Origin: a virus
Strand: one strand, 5' to 3'
IMG/VR virus record: IMGVR_UViG_3300046787_000408
Location: 1 to 64,000 of that record
Length of the DNA stretch: 64,000 bases
Shown one piece after another: positions 34,640 through 41,694 of the stretch (its first letter is position 1; every line of letters starts with the position of its first letter). The translations under genes were made by a program, and so were the position numbers. The notes beneath the pieces are model-generated. The model made no database searches and was not told the DNA's origin. It saw nothing but the letters and a program-made list of their open reading frames with translations.

Positions 34640-35272
34640 ATGAAAACTCTAAGAGAACAACTTACTTTTAGCCAGGCCAACATTCAGGTTCTTGAAGAAT
34701 CTGACATGGCTGGTGGTAAGCATCTCTATCTCAAAGGTATCTGCATCGAAGGCGATAAACAAAACGCTAACGGACGCACATACCCTTTGAGAGAAATTGC
34801 TAAAGCAGTTAACACTATTAATCAACAGATTAGAGAAGGTAACTCCGTTTTAGGTGAAGTGGATCACCCAGATGATTTGAAGATTAACTTGGATCGTGTG
34901 TGCCATAGCGTGGAAAACATGTGGATGGACGGTGATGCTGGTTGCGGTAAACTTAAAATTTTACCAACACCTATGGGAGAATTGATCAAGACGTTGTTGC
35001 AATCGGGAGTGAAACTTGGAGTTTCAAGCCGTGGTTCCGGTAACGTTGACGACAGAACAGGACATGTGAGTGACTTTGAAATAGTCACAATCGATGTGGT
35101 TGCCCAACCCAGTGCGCCAAATGCGTATCCTAAAGCAATTTATGAAAGTATGATGAACATGAAATATGGTCATAGACTTCTTGAAATTGCCAAAGAAGCT
35201 GGTCAAGACAACAAAGTGCAAAAGTATCTCAAGAGTGAAGTTGTAAAACTCATTCGAGAACTTAAAATCTAA
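34640..35272 (+). CDS. gp21: Prohead core protease gp21
   Basis: Head maturation serine protease, 210 residues (T4: 212). Catalytic sequence features: LGEVDHP with His76, KLGVSSRGSG with the nucleophile Ser at 129/130, and FEIVTIDVVAQPSAP with Asp152. Homologues cleave scaffold, core and capsid after Glu in (Ile/Leu)-x-Glu sites, and self-process. It is followed by the scaffold gene, then capsid, in T4 order. The gap of 3 nt to the gene upstream suggests coupled translation. Confidence 0.95.
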   Translation: MKTLREQLTFSQANIQVLEESDMAGGKHLYLKGICIEGDKQNANGRTYPLREIAKAVNTINQQIREGNSVLGEVDHPDDLKINLDRVCHSVENMWMDGDAGCGKLKILPTPMGELIKTLLQSGVKLGVSSRGSGNVDDRTGHVSDFEIVTIDVVAQPSAPNAYPKAIYESMMNMKYGHRLLEIAKEAGQDNKVQKYLKSEVVKLIRELKI

Positions 35273-35285
35273 GGAGAATCTACTA

Positions 35286-36380
35286 ATGTTAGATGCAATC
35301 AAACCATTGCTAGATAGCAACTTGATCACCGAGGAAACTCGTACAGAGATCAACGAAGCTTGGGAAGCCAAGCTAAGTGAAGCTCGTGAACAAGCTCGCA
35401 CCGAACTTCGTGAAGAATTCGCGCAACGCTATGAGCACGACAAAACAGTCATGGTAGAAGCCCTAGATAGAATGGTAACAGAAGGTTTGGCCGCAGAGAT
35501 CCAAGCAGTAGCCGCTGAAAAGCGTTCACTGGCTGAAGACCGCGTCAAGTTCCAACGCAAGATGGGCGAAAGCGCCACAAAGTTTAACAGCTTCATGGTA
35601 ACAAAACTTGCAGAAGAAATTGGCGAATTGCGCAAAGACCGACAAATGCACAGCGAAGGACTTGAGAAACTTGAGTCATTTATGGTGCATGCTCTAGCTC
35701 GTGAAATTCAAGAATTTGCCGCAGACAAGCGTGATGTAGTGGAAACAAAAGTCCGCTTGGTCCGTGAAGCTCGTAGCAAACTTGAAACTCTCAAGTCACG
35801 TTTCGTTAAAGAAAGTGCTGAGAAAATGAGCCGTGCTGTTAGCAGTCATCTAAAGGCTGAACTAAACCAACTACAAGAAGACATCAAAATTGCTCGTGAG
35901 AACAGTTTCGGTCGTCGTATCTTTGAAGCATACGCAGCAGAATTTGGTGCTACTCACTTAAATGAGAAAGCAGAAGTTCGTACACTGCATGCATTGCTGG
36001 TCAATAAAGACAAGCAACTGGCGGAAGCCATCAAACTCACCGAGAAGGCTAAGGTCGTCGTTGAGTCTAAAGAACGCGAAATACGCATGATTCGCGAATC
36101 CAATGAGCGTCAAAGCACAATGGAAATGTTGCTAGCTCCTTTGAACAAGGAAAAAGCAGAAGTAATGCGTAATTTGCTCGAAAGCGTACAAACAGCTCGT
36201 CTGAAAAACGCATTCGAAAAGTATCTACCAGCAGTGTTGGAAGACCGCTCCGTGAAAGCTTCTAAAGTGATCACAGAATCGGTTACCGCAGTTACCGGTG
36301 ATAAGACTGTTCCTAACCGTGACGTCGAACAGGAAGATCGCAGCAATGTGATTGACCTCAAGCGCTTGGCTGGACTGTAA
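35286..36380 (+). CDS. gp22: Prohead scaffold protein gp22
   Basis: Core scaffold, 364 residues (T4: 269). Almost entirely charged helix, rich in Glu, Arg, Lys and Ala: WEAKLSEAREQARTELREEF, KQLAEAIKLTEKAKVVVESK, KEREIRMIRESNERQSTMEM, and a conserved C-terminal part AFEKYLPAVLEDRSVK, typical of gp22. It directs capsid shell assembly and is degraded by gp21. AAGGAG lies just before the ATG at 35286. The VIDLKRLAGL end is also typical. Confidence 0.92.
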   Translation: MLDAIKPLLDSNLITEETRTEINEAWEAKLSEAREQARTELREEFAQRYEHDKTVMVEALDRMVTEGLAAEIQAVAAEKRSLAEDRVKFQRKMGESATKFNSFMVTKLAEEIGELRKDRQMHSEGLEKLESFMVHALAREIQEFAADKRDVVETKVRLVREARSKLETLKSRFVKESAEKMSRAVSSHLKAELNQLQEDIKIARENSFGRRIFEAYAAEFGATHLNEKAEVRTLHALLVNKDKQLAEAIKLTEKAKVVVESKEREIRMIRESNERQSTMEMLLAPLNKEKAEVMRNLLESVQTARLKNAFEKYLPAVLEDRSVKASKVITESVTAVTGDKTVPNRDVEQEDRSNVIDLKRLAGL

Positions 36381-36401
36381 TTTAAACTATAGGAGACTTA
36401 A

Positions 36402-37598
36402 ATGTCAGAACAACTATTAGAAAGCCGCTGGGGCGAGACCAAAGAAGCATTGCTTGAAGGTCTGAACGGTACCAAGCGCAATAGCATGGGTGTTATCCTC
36501 GAAAACACTCGCAAGTACTTGAAGGAAAACGCTTCCGCAGGTTCCACCGCTGCCGGTAACATCGCTACACTTAACCGTGTGATTTTGCCTGTTATCCGTC
36601 GTGTAATGCCAACAGTTATCGCTAACGAGTTGGTAGGCGTTCAGCCCATGACTGGTCCAGTTGGTCAGATCCACACTCTACGTGTGCGTTATGCCCAAAG
36701 CTTGACAGACTCTTCTGCTGCTGCAACTAGCGTTACTGCTGGTCAAGAAGCATTGAGCCCGTTCACTATCGCTACTGCATATTCTACTGTGCCTAAAGAC
36801 ACAGCTACTGCTACTGGTTACACTGGTAACAACACAGCAGTTATGGAAGGTAACGGCGGTAAGCAAATTTCCGTGCAAATCTTGAAGCAGGCTGTTGAAG
36901 CCAAGACTCGCAAGTTGCAAGCACGTTGGACTTTTGAATCTGCACAAGATGCACAAGCTATGCATGGTATCGACGTTGAAGCCGAAATCATGGCAGCATT
37001 GGCTCAAGAAATTACAGCTGAAATTGACCAAGAGATTCTCTTGAGTCTACGCAGCTTGGCTTCTACTGAGTTCACATACAACCAAGCTACCGTATCTGGT
37101 ACTGCTACATTCGTTGGTGACGAACACGCTGCTTTGGCCGTGTTGATCAACCGTGTTGCTAACTTGATCGCCCAACGTACTCGTCGTGGCGCAGGTAACT
37201 ACGCTGTTGTTTCTAGCGCTGCATTGACAGTGTTGCAATCTGCAACTACTTCTGCATTTGCTCGTACTACAGAAGGTACATTTGAAGCTCCCACAAACAC
37301 CAAGTTTGTTGGTACACTGAACGGCGCAATGCGTGTGTTTGTTGATAGCTATGCTAGCGACACAACACCTGTGTTGGTTGGTTACAAAGGTTCGTCTGAA
37401 GCTGATGCTCCAGCGTTCTATTGCCCATACATCCCGTTGATGAGTTCTGGTGTTGTTCTTGACCCAACAACATTCGAACCAGTCGTGAGCTTCATGACAC
37501 GTTACGGGTACATAGAACTCACCAACACTGCATCAAGCTTCGGCAATGCGGGCGATTATGTCGGAGAAATTGCCGTGAGCAATTTGTCCTTCAGCTAA
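36402..37598 (+). CDS. gp23: Major capsid protein gp23
   Basis: HK97-fold major capsid protein, 398 residues against 521 in T4, with no obvious insertion domain. Signature stretches: LNRVILPVIRRVMPTVIANE, LVGVQPMTGPVGQIHTLRVR, ISVQILKQAVEAKTRKLQAR and WTFESAQDAQAMHGIDVEAE. Towards the end are YCPYIPLMSSGVVLDPTTF and RYGYIELTNTASSFGNAGDY. Likely gp21 cleavage sites are ILE (32-34) and LKE (40-42), which would leave mature protein starting near Asn43. AGGAG precedes the ATG. A strong terminator follows the stop codon by 25 nt. Confidence 0.97.
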   Translation: MSEQLLESRWGETKEALLEGLNGTKRNSMGVILENTRKYLKENASAGSTAAGNIATLNRVILPVIRRVMPTVIANELVGVQPMTGPVGQIHTLRVRYAQSLTDSSAAATSVTAGQEALSPFTIATAYSTVPKDTATATGYTGNNTAVMEGNGGKQISVQILKQAVEAKTRKLQARWTFESAQDAQAMHGIDVEAEIMAALAQEITAEIDQEILLSLRSLASTEFTYNQATVSGTATFVGDEHAALAVLINRVANLIAQRTRRGAGNYAVVSSAALTVLQSATTSAFARTTEGTFEAPTNTKFVGTLNGAMRVFVDSYASDTTPVLVGYKGSSEADAPAFYCPYIPLMSSGVVLDPTTFEPVVSFMTRYGYIELTNTASSFGNAGDYVGEIAVSNLSFS

Positions 37599-37623
37599 TC
37601 GAAAACGTTTGTTTATCAAACTC

Positions 37624-37647
37624 AAAAAGGGCCGCAAGGCCCTTTTT
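37624..37647 (+). terminator. Intrinsic terminator after the capsid gene
   Basis: AAAAAGGGCC-GCAA-GGCCCTTTTT: a 10-bp stem with a GNRA-like GCAA loop and a run of five T. This is the strongest terminator in the window. Confidence 0.92.
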
Positions 37648-37679
37648 CATTGACTAAAACTTTATTTCGTGCTAACATA

Positions 37680-37687
37680 CATAAATA
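37680..37687 (+). promoter_or_regulatory. Late promoter octamer CATAAATA, leaderless type, before the HNH gene
   Basis: CATAAATA ends 5 nt before the ATG at 37693, directly after the capsid terminator, giving the HNH gene its own late expression. Confidence 0.6.
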
Positions 37688-37692
37688 ACATT

Positions 37693-38439
37693 ATGAACAA
37701 ATACACTCGTTGGTACAACCAAATAGTCAAAAACGCTCAAACTCGTGTAACAGAAGGGTATGTTGAACGTCATCATATACAACCACGTAGTCTTGGCGGA
37801 GCAGATACACCAGACAATCTTGTTGAACTGACTGCACGTGAACATTTTGTTTGCCATTGGTTGTTGACCAAAATGACCACAGGTGAAGATAGATACAAAA
37901 TGCTAAATGCACTGCGAATGATGCGAGCAGAAAAAGAAGGTCAGCAACGTTATAACACTTCAATAACTAGCAGAGTATATGAAAGCATCAAACAAGAATA
38001 TGCAGAGCTACAGTCAATCTTGCGTTCTGGCGAAGGCAACGGATTCTACGGTAAAACACATACTGATGAAGCTAGGCGTAAGATAAGTGAAGCCAATAAA
38101 GGCCGTATCCAACCGCCTGAAGAAAAAGCAAAACAGATAACGGCTATCACTGGTCGAAAACGTGCTCCGTTTTCAGACGAGTGGCGTGCTAAAATGTCTG
38201 CTTCTAAATTAGGCGAAAACAACAATAGATATGGCGTTGAGCTCAGTGATAAAACCAAACAAAAAATACGAGAGAAAGCAACAGGCCGCAAACAGTCAGC
38301 AGAAACAATCCAAAAGAAAGCAGATGCTATTCGTGGAATCAAAAGAGAGAAAAAGCTGTGCCCTCACTGCGGCCAAATGATTGCTGTGAACACATTCTCC
38401 CGTTGGCACGGTACCAACTGTGTTGCCGTCAAAGTTTGA
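37693..38439 (+). CDS. HNH homing endonuclease with NUMOD3-like repeats
   Basis: 248 residues from the ATG at 37693. The frame is open 24 nt further to a GTG, but that would lie across the promoter octamer. The HNH motif is VERHHIQPRSLGGADTPDNL, then VELTAREHFVCHWLL, residues about 25-60. Further on come DNA-binding NUMOD3-type repeats: GNGFYGKTHTDEARRKISEA at about 117-136 and GENNNRYGVELSDKTKQKIR at about 176-195. A CPHCG zinc knuckle is near residue 230. This is the design of free-standing phage homing nucleases. It is inserted after the capsid gene. The last 11 nt overlap the end of the convergent gene. Confidence 0.88.
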   Translation: MNKYTRWYNQIVKNAQTRVTEGYVERHHIQPRSLGGADTPDNLVELTAREHFVCHWLLTKMTTGEDRYKMLNALRMMRAEKEGQQRYNTSITSRVYESIKQEYAELQSILRSGEGNGFYGKTHTDEARRKISEANKGRIQPPEEKAKQITAITGRKRAPFSDEWRAKMSASKLGENNNRYGVELSDKTKQKIREKATGRKQSAETIQKKADAIRGIKREKKLCPHCGQMIAVNTFSRWHGTNCVAVKV

Positions 38440-38959
38440 ATCTTGACCGGGGACCTAGAACTCTGGTGTCATTTGATCCGGGGTTGGGTACTGGTCGTCC
38501 CTGCTGATTCACATAAAAACTCACGATGTCCCCGGTGGCAATACTGTCCCAGAGTCGTGACGCACCTTGAGTGTGTTCATCTGTTACAAACACCCAAGGC
38601 CCGCCACGCAGGAATGTGGTGTATGCCCGTGTGCTGATGCCTTGTCGCTGTGCTTCAGGGGCCAGGGCCATGTGTGGAGTCACTGCTCGTATTCCGGGCT
38701 GGAGAACTTTTATGCGATCACCAGTGTCTTCTATGGTAAACAGTCCCACGCACCGTCCAGTTTGCTTGTGGTATAGATAGTAGTCATGATAGTTTTCAGC
38801 TTGTTCGTAGCGCACATCAAAGTCAGCTAGAGGAGTTTTGACCGGTTTCAGCTGAGACTTTTTGCGATCACCACGCTGAACTGACGTCATGGGATCATAA
38901 CTTCTAAGCAGTCTGTATTCGTCCACTATTTGTTCGGGTATAACATCTTCAATCAGCAT
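38429..38959 (-). CDS. Conserved phage protein of unknown function, weak GNAT resemblance
   Basis: 176 residues. The region RAVTPHMALAPEAQRQGIST followed by RAYTTFLRGGPWVFVTDEHT recalls an acetyltransferase core: a beta4 strand, then an R-Q-G-I-S cofactor loop and helix. The N-terminus has no such feature and the family is not certain. The C-terminus ends with GPRSRFKL. Convergent with the HNH gene, with overlapping 3' ends. The ATG is 4 nt from an ACTAAATA octamer on its own strand, so late expression without a leader is possible. Confidence 0.62.
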   Translation of the reverse strand: MLIEDVIPEQIVDEYRLLRSYDPMTSVQRGDRKKSQLKPVKTPLADFDVRYEQAENYHDYYLYHKQTGRCVGLFTIEDTGDRIKVLQPGIRAVTPHMALAPEAQRQGISTRAYTTFLRGGPWVFVTDEHTQGASRLWDSIATGDIVSFYVNQQGRPVPNPGSNDTRVLGPRSRFKL

Positions 38960-38963
38960 GTGT

Positions 38964-38971
38964 TATTTAGT
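38964..38971 (-). promoter_or_regulatory. Late promoter-like octamer ACTAAATA, leaderless type
   Basis: Minus-strand ACTAAATA ends 4 nt before the ATG at 38959. CTAAATA is a known degenerate form of the T4 late sequence. One of the weaker matches. Confidence 0.45.
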
Positions 38972-38981
38972 GGCCGTAAAA

Positions 38982-39024
38982 AATCCGCACATCCTGACGG
39001 GTCAATTCAGGAGTGGTGCGGATT
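38982..39024 (-). terminator. Intrinsic terminator of the TPR-glycosyltransferase gene
   Basis: Long hairpin: AATCCGCAC pairs with GTGCGGATT, and inner TCCTGA with TCAGGA. On the minus strand it is followed by TTTTTTAC, 48 nt after the stop at 39072. Confidence 0.85.
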
Positions 39025-39071
39025 GAGTAATATAGTTTAACGACCTTGCTATTAGCGTTTATTGTAACATA

Positions 39072-40220
39072 TTAGACCTTGAACCACGAGAGATATTGGG
39101 AAACACGATCAGTCACACTGTTCCAGTCTCCCATGGCAGGTTGTCTAAACAATCTAGCAGTAGCATACCAAGGTGAATCATCTCGATTCAACAACCAACG
39201 CCAGTCAGTGCTGAACCAATTGAGCATGATCCAGACTGGTCTTCCTAAACTACCGGCCAAATGCGCTACTGCGGTATCTACACTAATAATCACATCCATG
39301 TGCATCATTTGTGCAGCAGTGTCGGCCCATTGATATTGACTAGGCGGCAAACAGTGTACTCCTGCTGCTTTTAATTCATCTTCTTCTTCAGCGGTACAAT
39401 CAGCCTGCAAGTTGATCCACTCGTGCTGAGGATTTTTACGTATCAACTCTAACATTTGTTCAAAGGGCATACCTTTGTGACGATTTAACCAGTTATCTCT
39501 ACGTCCACTCCAGCTAAACCCCACACGCATACGATGCTTGGGCCCAAAGTAGTCTAGCCATCTACGTTGCAGTCCTGCATCAGCATTAAGATAATTTACT
39601 GGACGAGGCATGTTGTCCAATGTGACTCCTAGTATACCCGGGATGCTCATGATCGGAGTCCAGTAATCAAAGTCGTTCACAGTGTAGTCATAACCGCTGA
39701 CTCTTTTAATAATTGGGCTGGCACTAAGCATAGGAACCAAACCATCTGTAACTTGCAAAATAATTTCAGCGCCCATCACATGCAGATTGTATACAAAACG
39801 CACAAACTGAATGTTGTCTCCGTGTCCTTGTTCGCCTACCACAAGAATAGTTTTGCCCTGAAGATCCTCACCGCGCCATCTTGGCTGTGTAAATGGTGGC
39901 ATTGTATTGGCTAGATGTTCATAGTCCCATCGAGTTTCGTATGCTGGCCATCCTTGGGCATAGTCTCCAGACAACAAATGAGCCACTGCAAGATTGAATT
40001 TTGCAGTTACATTGGAGGGTTCCAATTGAATAGCCCTTTGCAAAAACGGTATAGCTGCTTGGGGTTCTCCAACTTCTCGTAGCACATTACCGTAGTTGTT
40101 GAATGCAGCCGACGAATTGCGATCCTGTGCAAATGCCAAGGCGTAGCATTGCAAAGCCTGTTCGGGCTGATCATCGGACCGGTGTTGATTGCCTTGATCT
40201 ATAAGTTGATTTGTGTTCAC
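39072..40220 (-). CDS. TPR-repeat glycosyltransferase (GT9-like)
   Basis: 382 residues from a GTG at 40220. Residues about 1-110 are two to three TPR units (PEQALQCYALAFAQDRNSSA, AAFNNYGNVLREVGEPQAAI, PFLQRAIQLEPSNVTAKFNL). The rest is the glycosyltransferase-like domain usually fused to TPRs in bacteria: GKTILVVGEQGHGDNIQFVR, VGFSWSGRRDNWLNRHKGMP, and DVIISVDTAVAHLAGSLGRP followed by VWIMLNWFSTDWRWLL, the nucleotide-sugar part. The upstream ATG at 40334 would add 38 unlike residues across two promoters; the GTG begins 4 nt after an ATTAAATA octamer and starts where the TPR homology starts. Next to the fibre genes, it may glycosylate a virion protein. Substrate unknown. Confidence 0.8.
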   Translation of the reverse strand: MNTNQLIDQGNQHRSDDQPEQALQCYALAFAQDRNSSAAFNNYGNVLREVGEPQAAIPFLQRAIQLEPSNVTAKFNLAVAHLLSGDYAQGWPAYETRWDYEHLANTMPPFTQPRWRGEDLQGKTILVVGEQGHGDNIQFVRFVYNLHVMGAEIILQVTDGLVPMLSASPIIKRVSGYDYTVNDFDYWTPIMSIPGILGVTLDNMPRPVNYLNADAGLQRRWLDYFGPKHRMRVGFSWSGRRDNWLNRHKGMPFEQMLELIRKNPQHEWINLQADCTAEEEDELKAAGVHCLPPSQYQWADTAAQMMHMDVIISVDTAVAHLAGSLGRPVWIMLNWFSTDWRWLLNRDDSPWYATARLFRQPAMGDWNSVTDRVSQYLSWFKV

Positions 40221-40224
40221 TGAA

Positions 40225-40232
40225 TATTTAAT
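40225..40232 (-). promoter_or_regulatory. Late promoter-like octamer ATTAAATA before the glycosyltransferase
   Basis: Minus-strand ATTAAATA ends 4 nt before the chosen GTG. One mismatch to the consensus; it also supports the start choice. Confidence 0.45.
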
Positions 40233-40258
40233 GCTGCGGTAGTTGTAGTGTAGATTTT

Positions 40259-40266
40259 CATAAATA
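40259..40266 (+). promoter_or_regulatory. Late promoter octamer CATAAATA before the virion gene at 40359
   Basis: CATAAATA begins a 92-nt leader that ends with AAGGAG before the ATG. It is divergent from the glycosyltransferase promoter, 26 nt apart. Confidence 0.65.
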
Positions 40267-40358
40267 CTTGTCAACACAATCAGGTGTTTTATGCTGGGAC
40301 TAACTACCCACAGCGTAGCGGCTAGAACCCGCATCGGACTTCTTTAAGGAGAAAACAA

Positions 40359-41060
40359 ATGGGTCGTCCTCTAAAAATTAAAAAATCTACCACTAGCGAT
40401 ATTGGTTTCAATCCGTTCAGCGCACTAACAAACCCAGTATATCCATCAACTCCTACTGTGTTTGATGGTACTGAGTATTTGGGTGTTGTTGGTGGTGCCA
40501 ATGCCAACGTAGCATCTACTGCATTTCCAGTAGTCAAGTGCCGTGCGTTTATCGCAGGTACAAGCGCAGAAGATGATGCATACATCATCACACAAAAAGG
40601 CACAACCAAGTATCAAGTGGCTACAGTAAGTGCTATCAATGACGAAGACATTGTGGCCGGACGTGCATACAGAATCTTGGCAGTGGGAACTACCAACTGG
40701 GCAGCCATTGGAGCCAGCGGTTCCGCTGCGGTAGGCGATGTGTTTACAGCCACAGGTGCTGGTGCAGGTACAGGTACTGTGCAAGCAGTGGGCACATGTA
40801 TTCTAGCCAACCAAGCTGATACTGCATTGACTTCGGGCAACATGAACATCACATTCAGCACTGGCGACAGTACTGCTCAATTGATCAGCAAGCTGACCAA
40901 CAAGTTTGCTTTGGATTACAGCACACCGCCAGTTCGTTATTTGACCAACTTCTTCAGTGACGAAGGTTACGAAATCAAGTCAGGTACCACTGGTGCCGCC
41001 AACGTAACCGGACAACAAAACCAAGTTAGCTTGGCAATTGTAGAGAACTTTACTTCGTAA
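40359..41060 (+). CDS. Putative virion structural protein with a VGTT module
   Basis: 233 residues, begins MGRPLKIKKSTT. Gly/Ala/Thr-rich beta protein of the type abundant in marine myovirus particles. Residues about 98-145 read GRAYRILAVGTTNWAAIGAS, then VGDVFTATGAGAGTGTVQAV, the module that is also inserted in gp6. The flanks (IAGTSAEDDAYIITQKGTTK, VRYLTNFFSDEGYEIKSG) are typical of these proteins. Strong AAGGAG ribosome binding site and a 92-nt leader point to high expression. Ends at a terminator. Exact place in the virion is unknown. Confidence 0.7.
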   Translation: MGRPLKIKKSTTSDIGFNPFSALTNPVYPSTPTVFDGTEYLGVVGGANANVASTAFPVVKCRAFIAGTSAEDDAYIITQKGTTKYQVATVSAINDEDIVAGRAYRILAVGTTNWAAIGASGSAAVGDVFTATGAGAGTGTVQAVGTCILANQADTALTSGNMNITFSTGDSTAQLISKLTNKFALDYSTPPVRYLTNFFSDEGYEIKSGTTGAANVTGQQNQVSLAIVENFTS

Positions 41061-41074
41061 TATCTCCCAACTCC

Positions 41075-41109
41075 AAATCCTCTCAGCTACATACTGGGAG
41101 GATTTTTTT
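41075..41109 (+). terminator. Terminator whose 3' arm carries the next gene's Shine-Dalgarno site
   Basis: AAATCCTCTCAG pairs with CTGGGAGGATTT (12 pairs, one G-U) around CTACATA, then a run of T ending at 41109. The ATG of the next gene is at 41110, and GGGAGG in the 3' arm is its only Shine-Dalgarno candidate. Confidence 0.82.
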
Positions 41110-41694
41110 ATGAGCAGAGCATTTGTATTGGGTAATGGCGTAAGCCGACAACAGATTGATCTAAACAATCTACGACATTTGGGCAAGATTTATGGGTGCA
41201 ACGCCCTGTACAGAGATTTTGTTCCTGATGTGTTGGTCAGCACAGATAAACCTATCAGCACTAGAATACAAGATTCGGGATACGCTCATAACAACAGATT
41301 TTACACTCGACGCCCTGAACCTGGGAATGGTGCTCATCCTGTTCCACAAAAGTACTATGGCTACAGTTCAGGGCCCATTGCTGCTAGCATTGCAGCAATA
41401 GATGGCGCTGTAATAATTTATCTTGTGGGTTTTGACATGGGCCCAGTCAATAGCCATTTCAACAATGTGTATGCTGATACTGAATTTTACAAAAAAAGCT
41501 CAGCTCCGCCTACTTTTACTGGTAATTGGGCCAGACAACTAACACAAATCATGCGTGATTTCCCCAACACGGCTTTTGTAAGGGTAATGGGAGATACCAC
41601 AGCACCCGTTGATGATTTTTCTAGCTCACGAAACTTCAGAACCATGCCCATGGTGGACTTTCAAAACCGTATAAATAACACAAAGGATCTTTAA
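41110..41694 (+). CDS. Rossmann-like protein (MptE/sialyltransferase-like fold), conserved in marine phages
   Basis: 194 residues. Starts MSRAFVLGNGVSRQQIDLNN, a Rossmann strand and Gly-rich loop, followed by GKIYGCNALYRDFVPDVLVS and a TDKP, then AVIIYLVGFDMGPVNSHFNN. I have seen this pattern in marine phage proteins and in the DUF115/MptE group, where a nucleotide or nucleotide sugar is bound; the reaction here is unknown. Located between a virion protein and the first fibre, so a fibre-modifying enzyme is possible. The start codon comes right after the T run of a terminator hairpin, so translation depends on whether that hairpin is open. It ends one base before the fibre ATG. Confidence 0.7.
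   Translation: MSRAFVLGNGVSRQQIDLNNLRHLGKIYGCNALYRDFVPDVLVSTDKPISTRIQDSGYAHNNRFYTRRPEPGNGAHPVPQKYYGYSSGPIAASIAAIDGAVIIYLVGFDMGPVNSHFNNVYADTEFYKKSSAPPTFTGNWARQLTQIMRDFPNTAFVRVMGDTTAPVDDFSSSRNFRTMPMVDFQNRINNTKDL
41670..41677 (+). promoter_or_regulatory. Late promoter octamer TATAAATA before the first fibre gene
   Basis: Exact consensus inside the end of the 194-residue gene, followed by an AAAGGA Shine-Dalgarno site and the ATG at 41695. Confidence 0.75.

Noticed and set aside
40221-40334. N-terminal extension of the TPR-glycosyltransferase to the ATG at 40334
   Set aside because: The extra residues do not look like TPR and would span two late-promoter octamers; GTG 40220 fits both promoter spacing and domain start.
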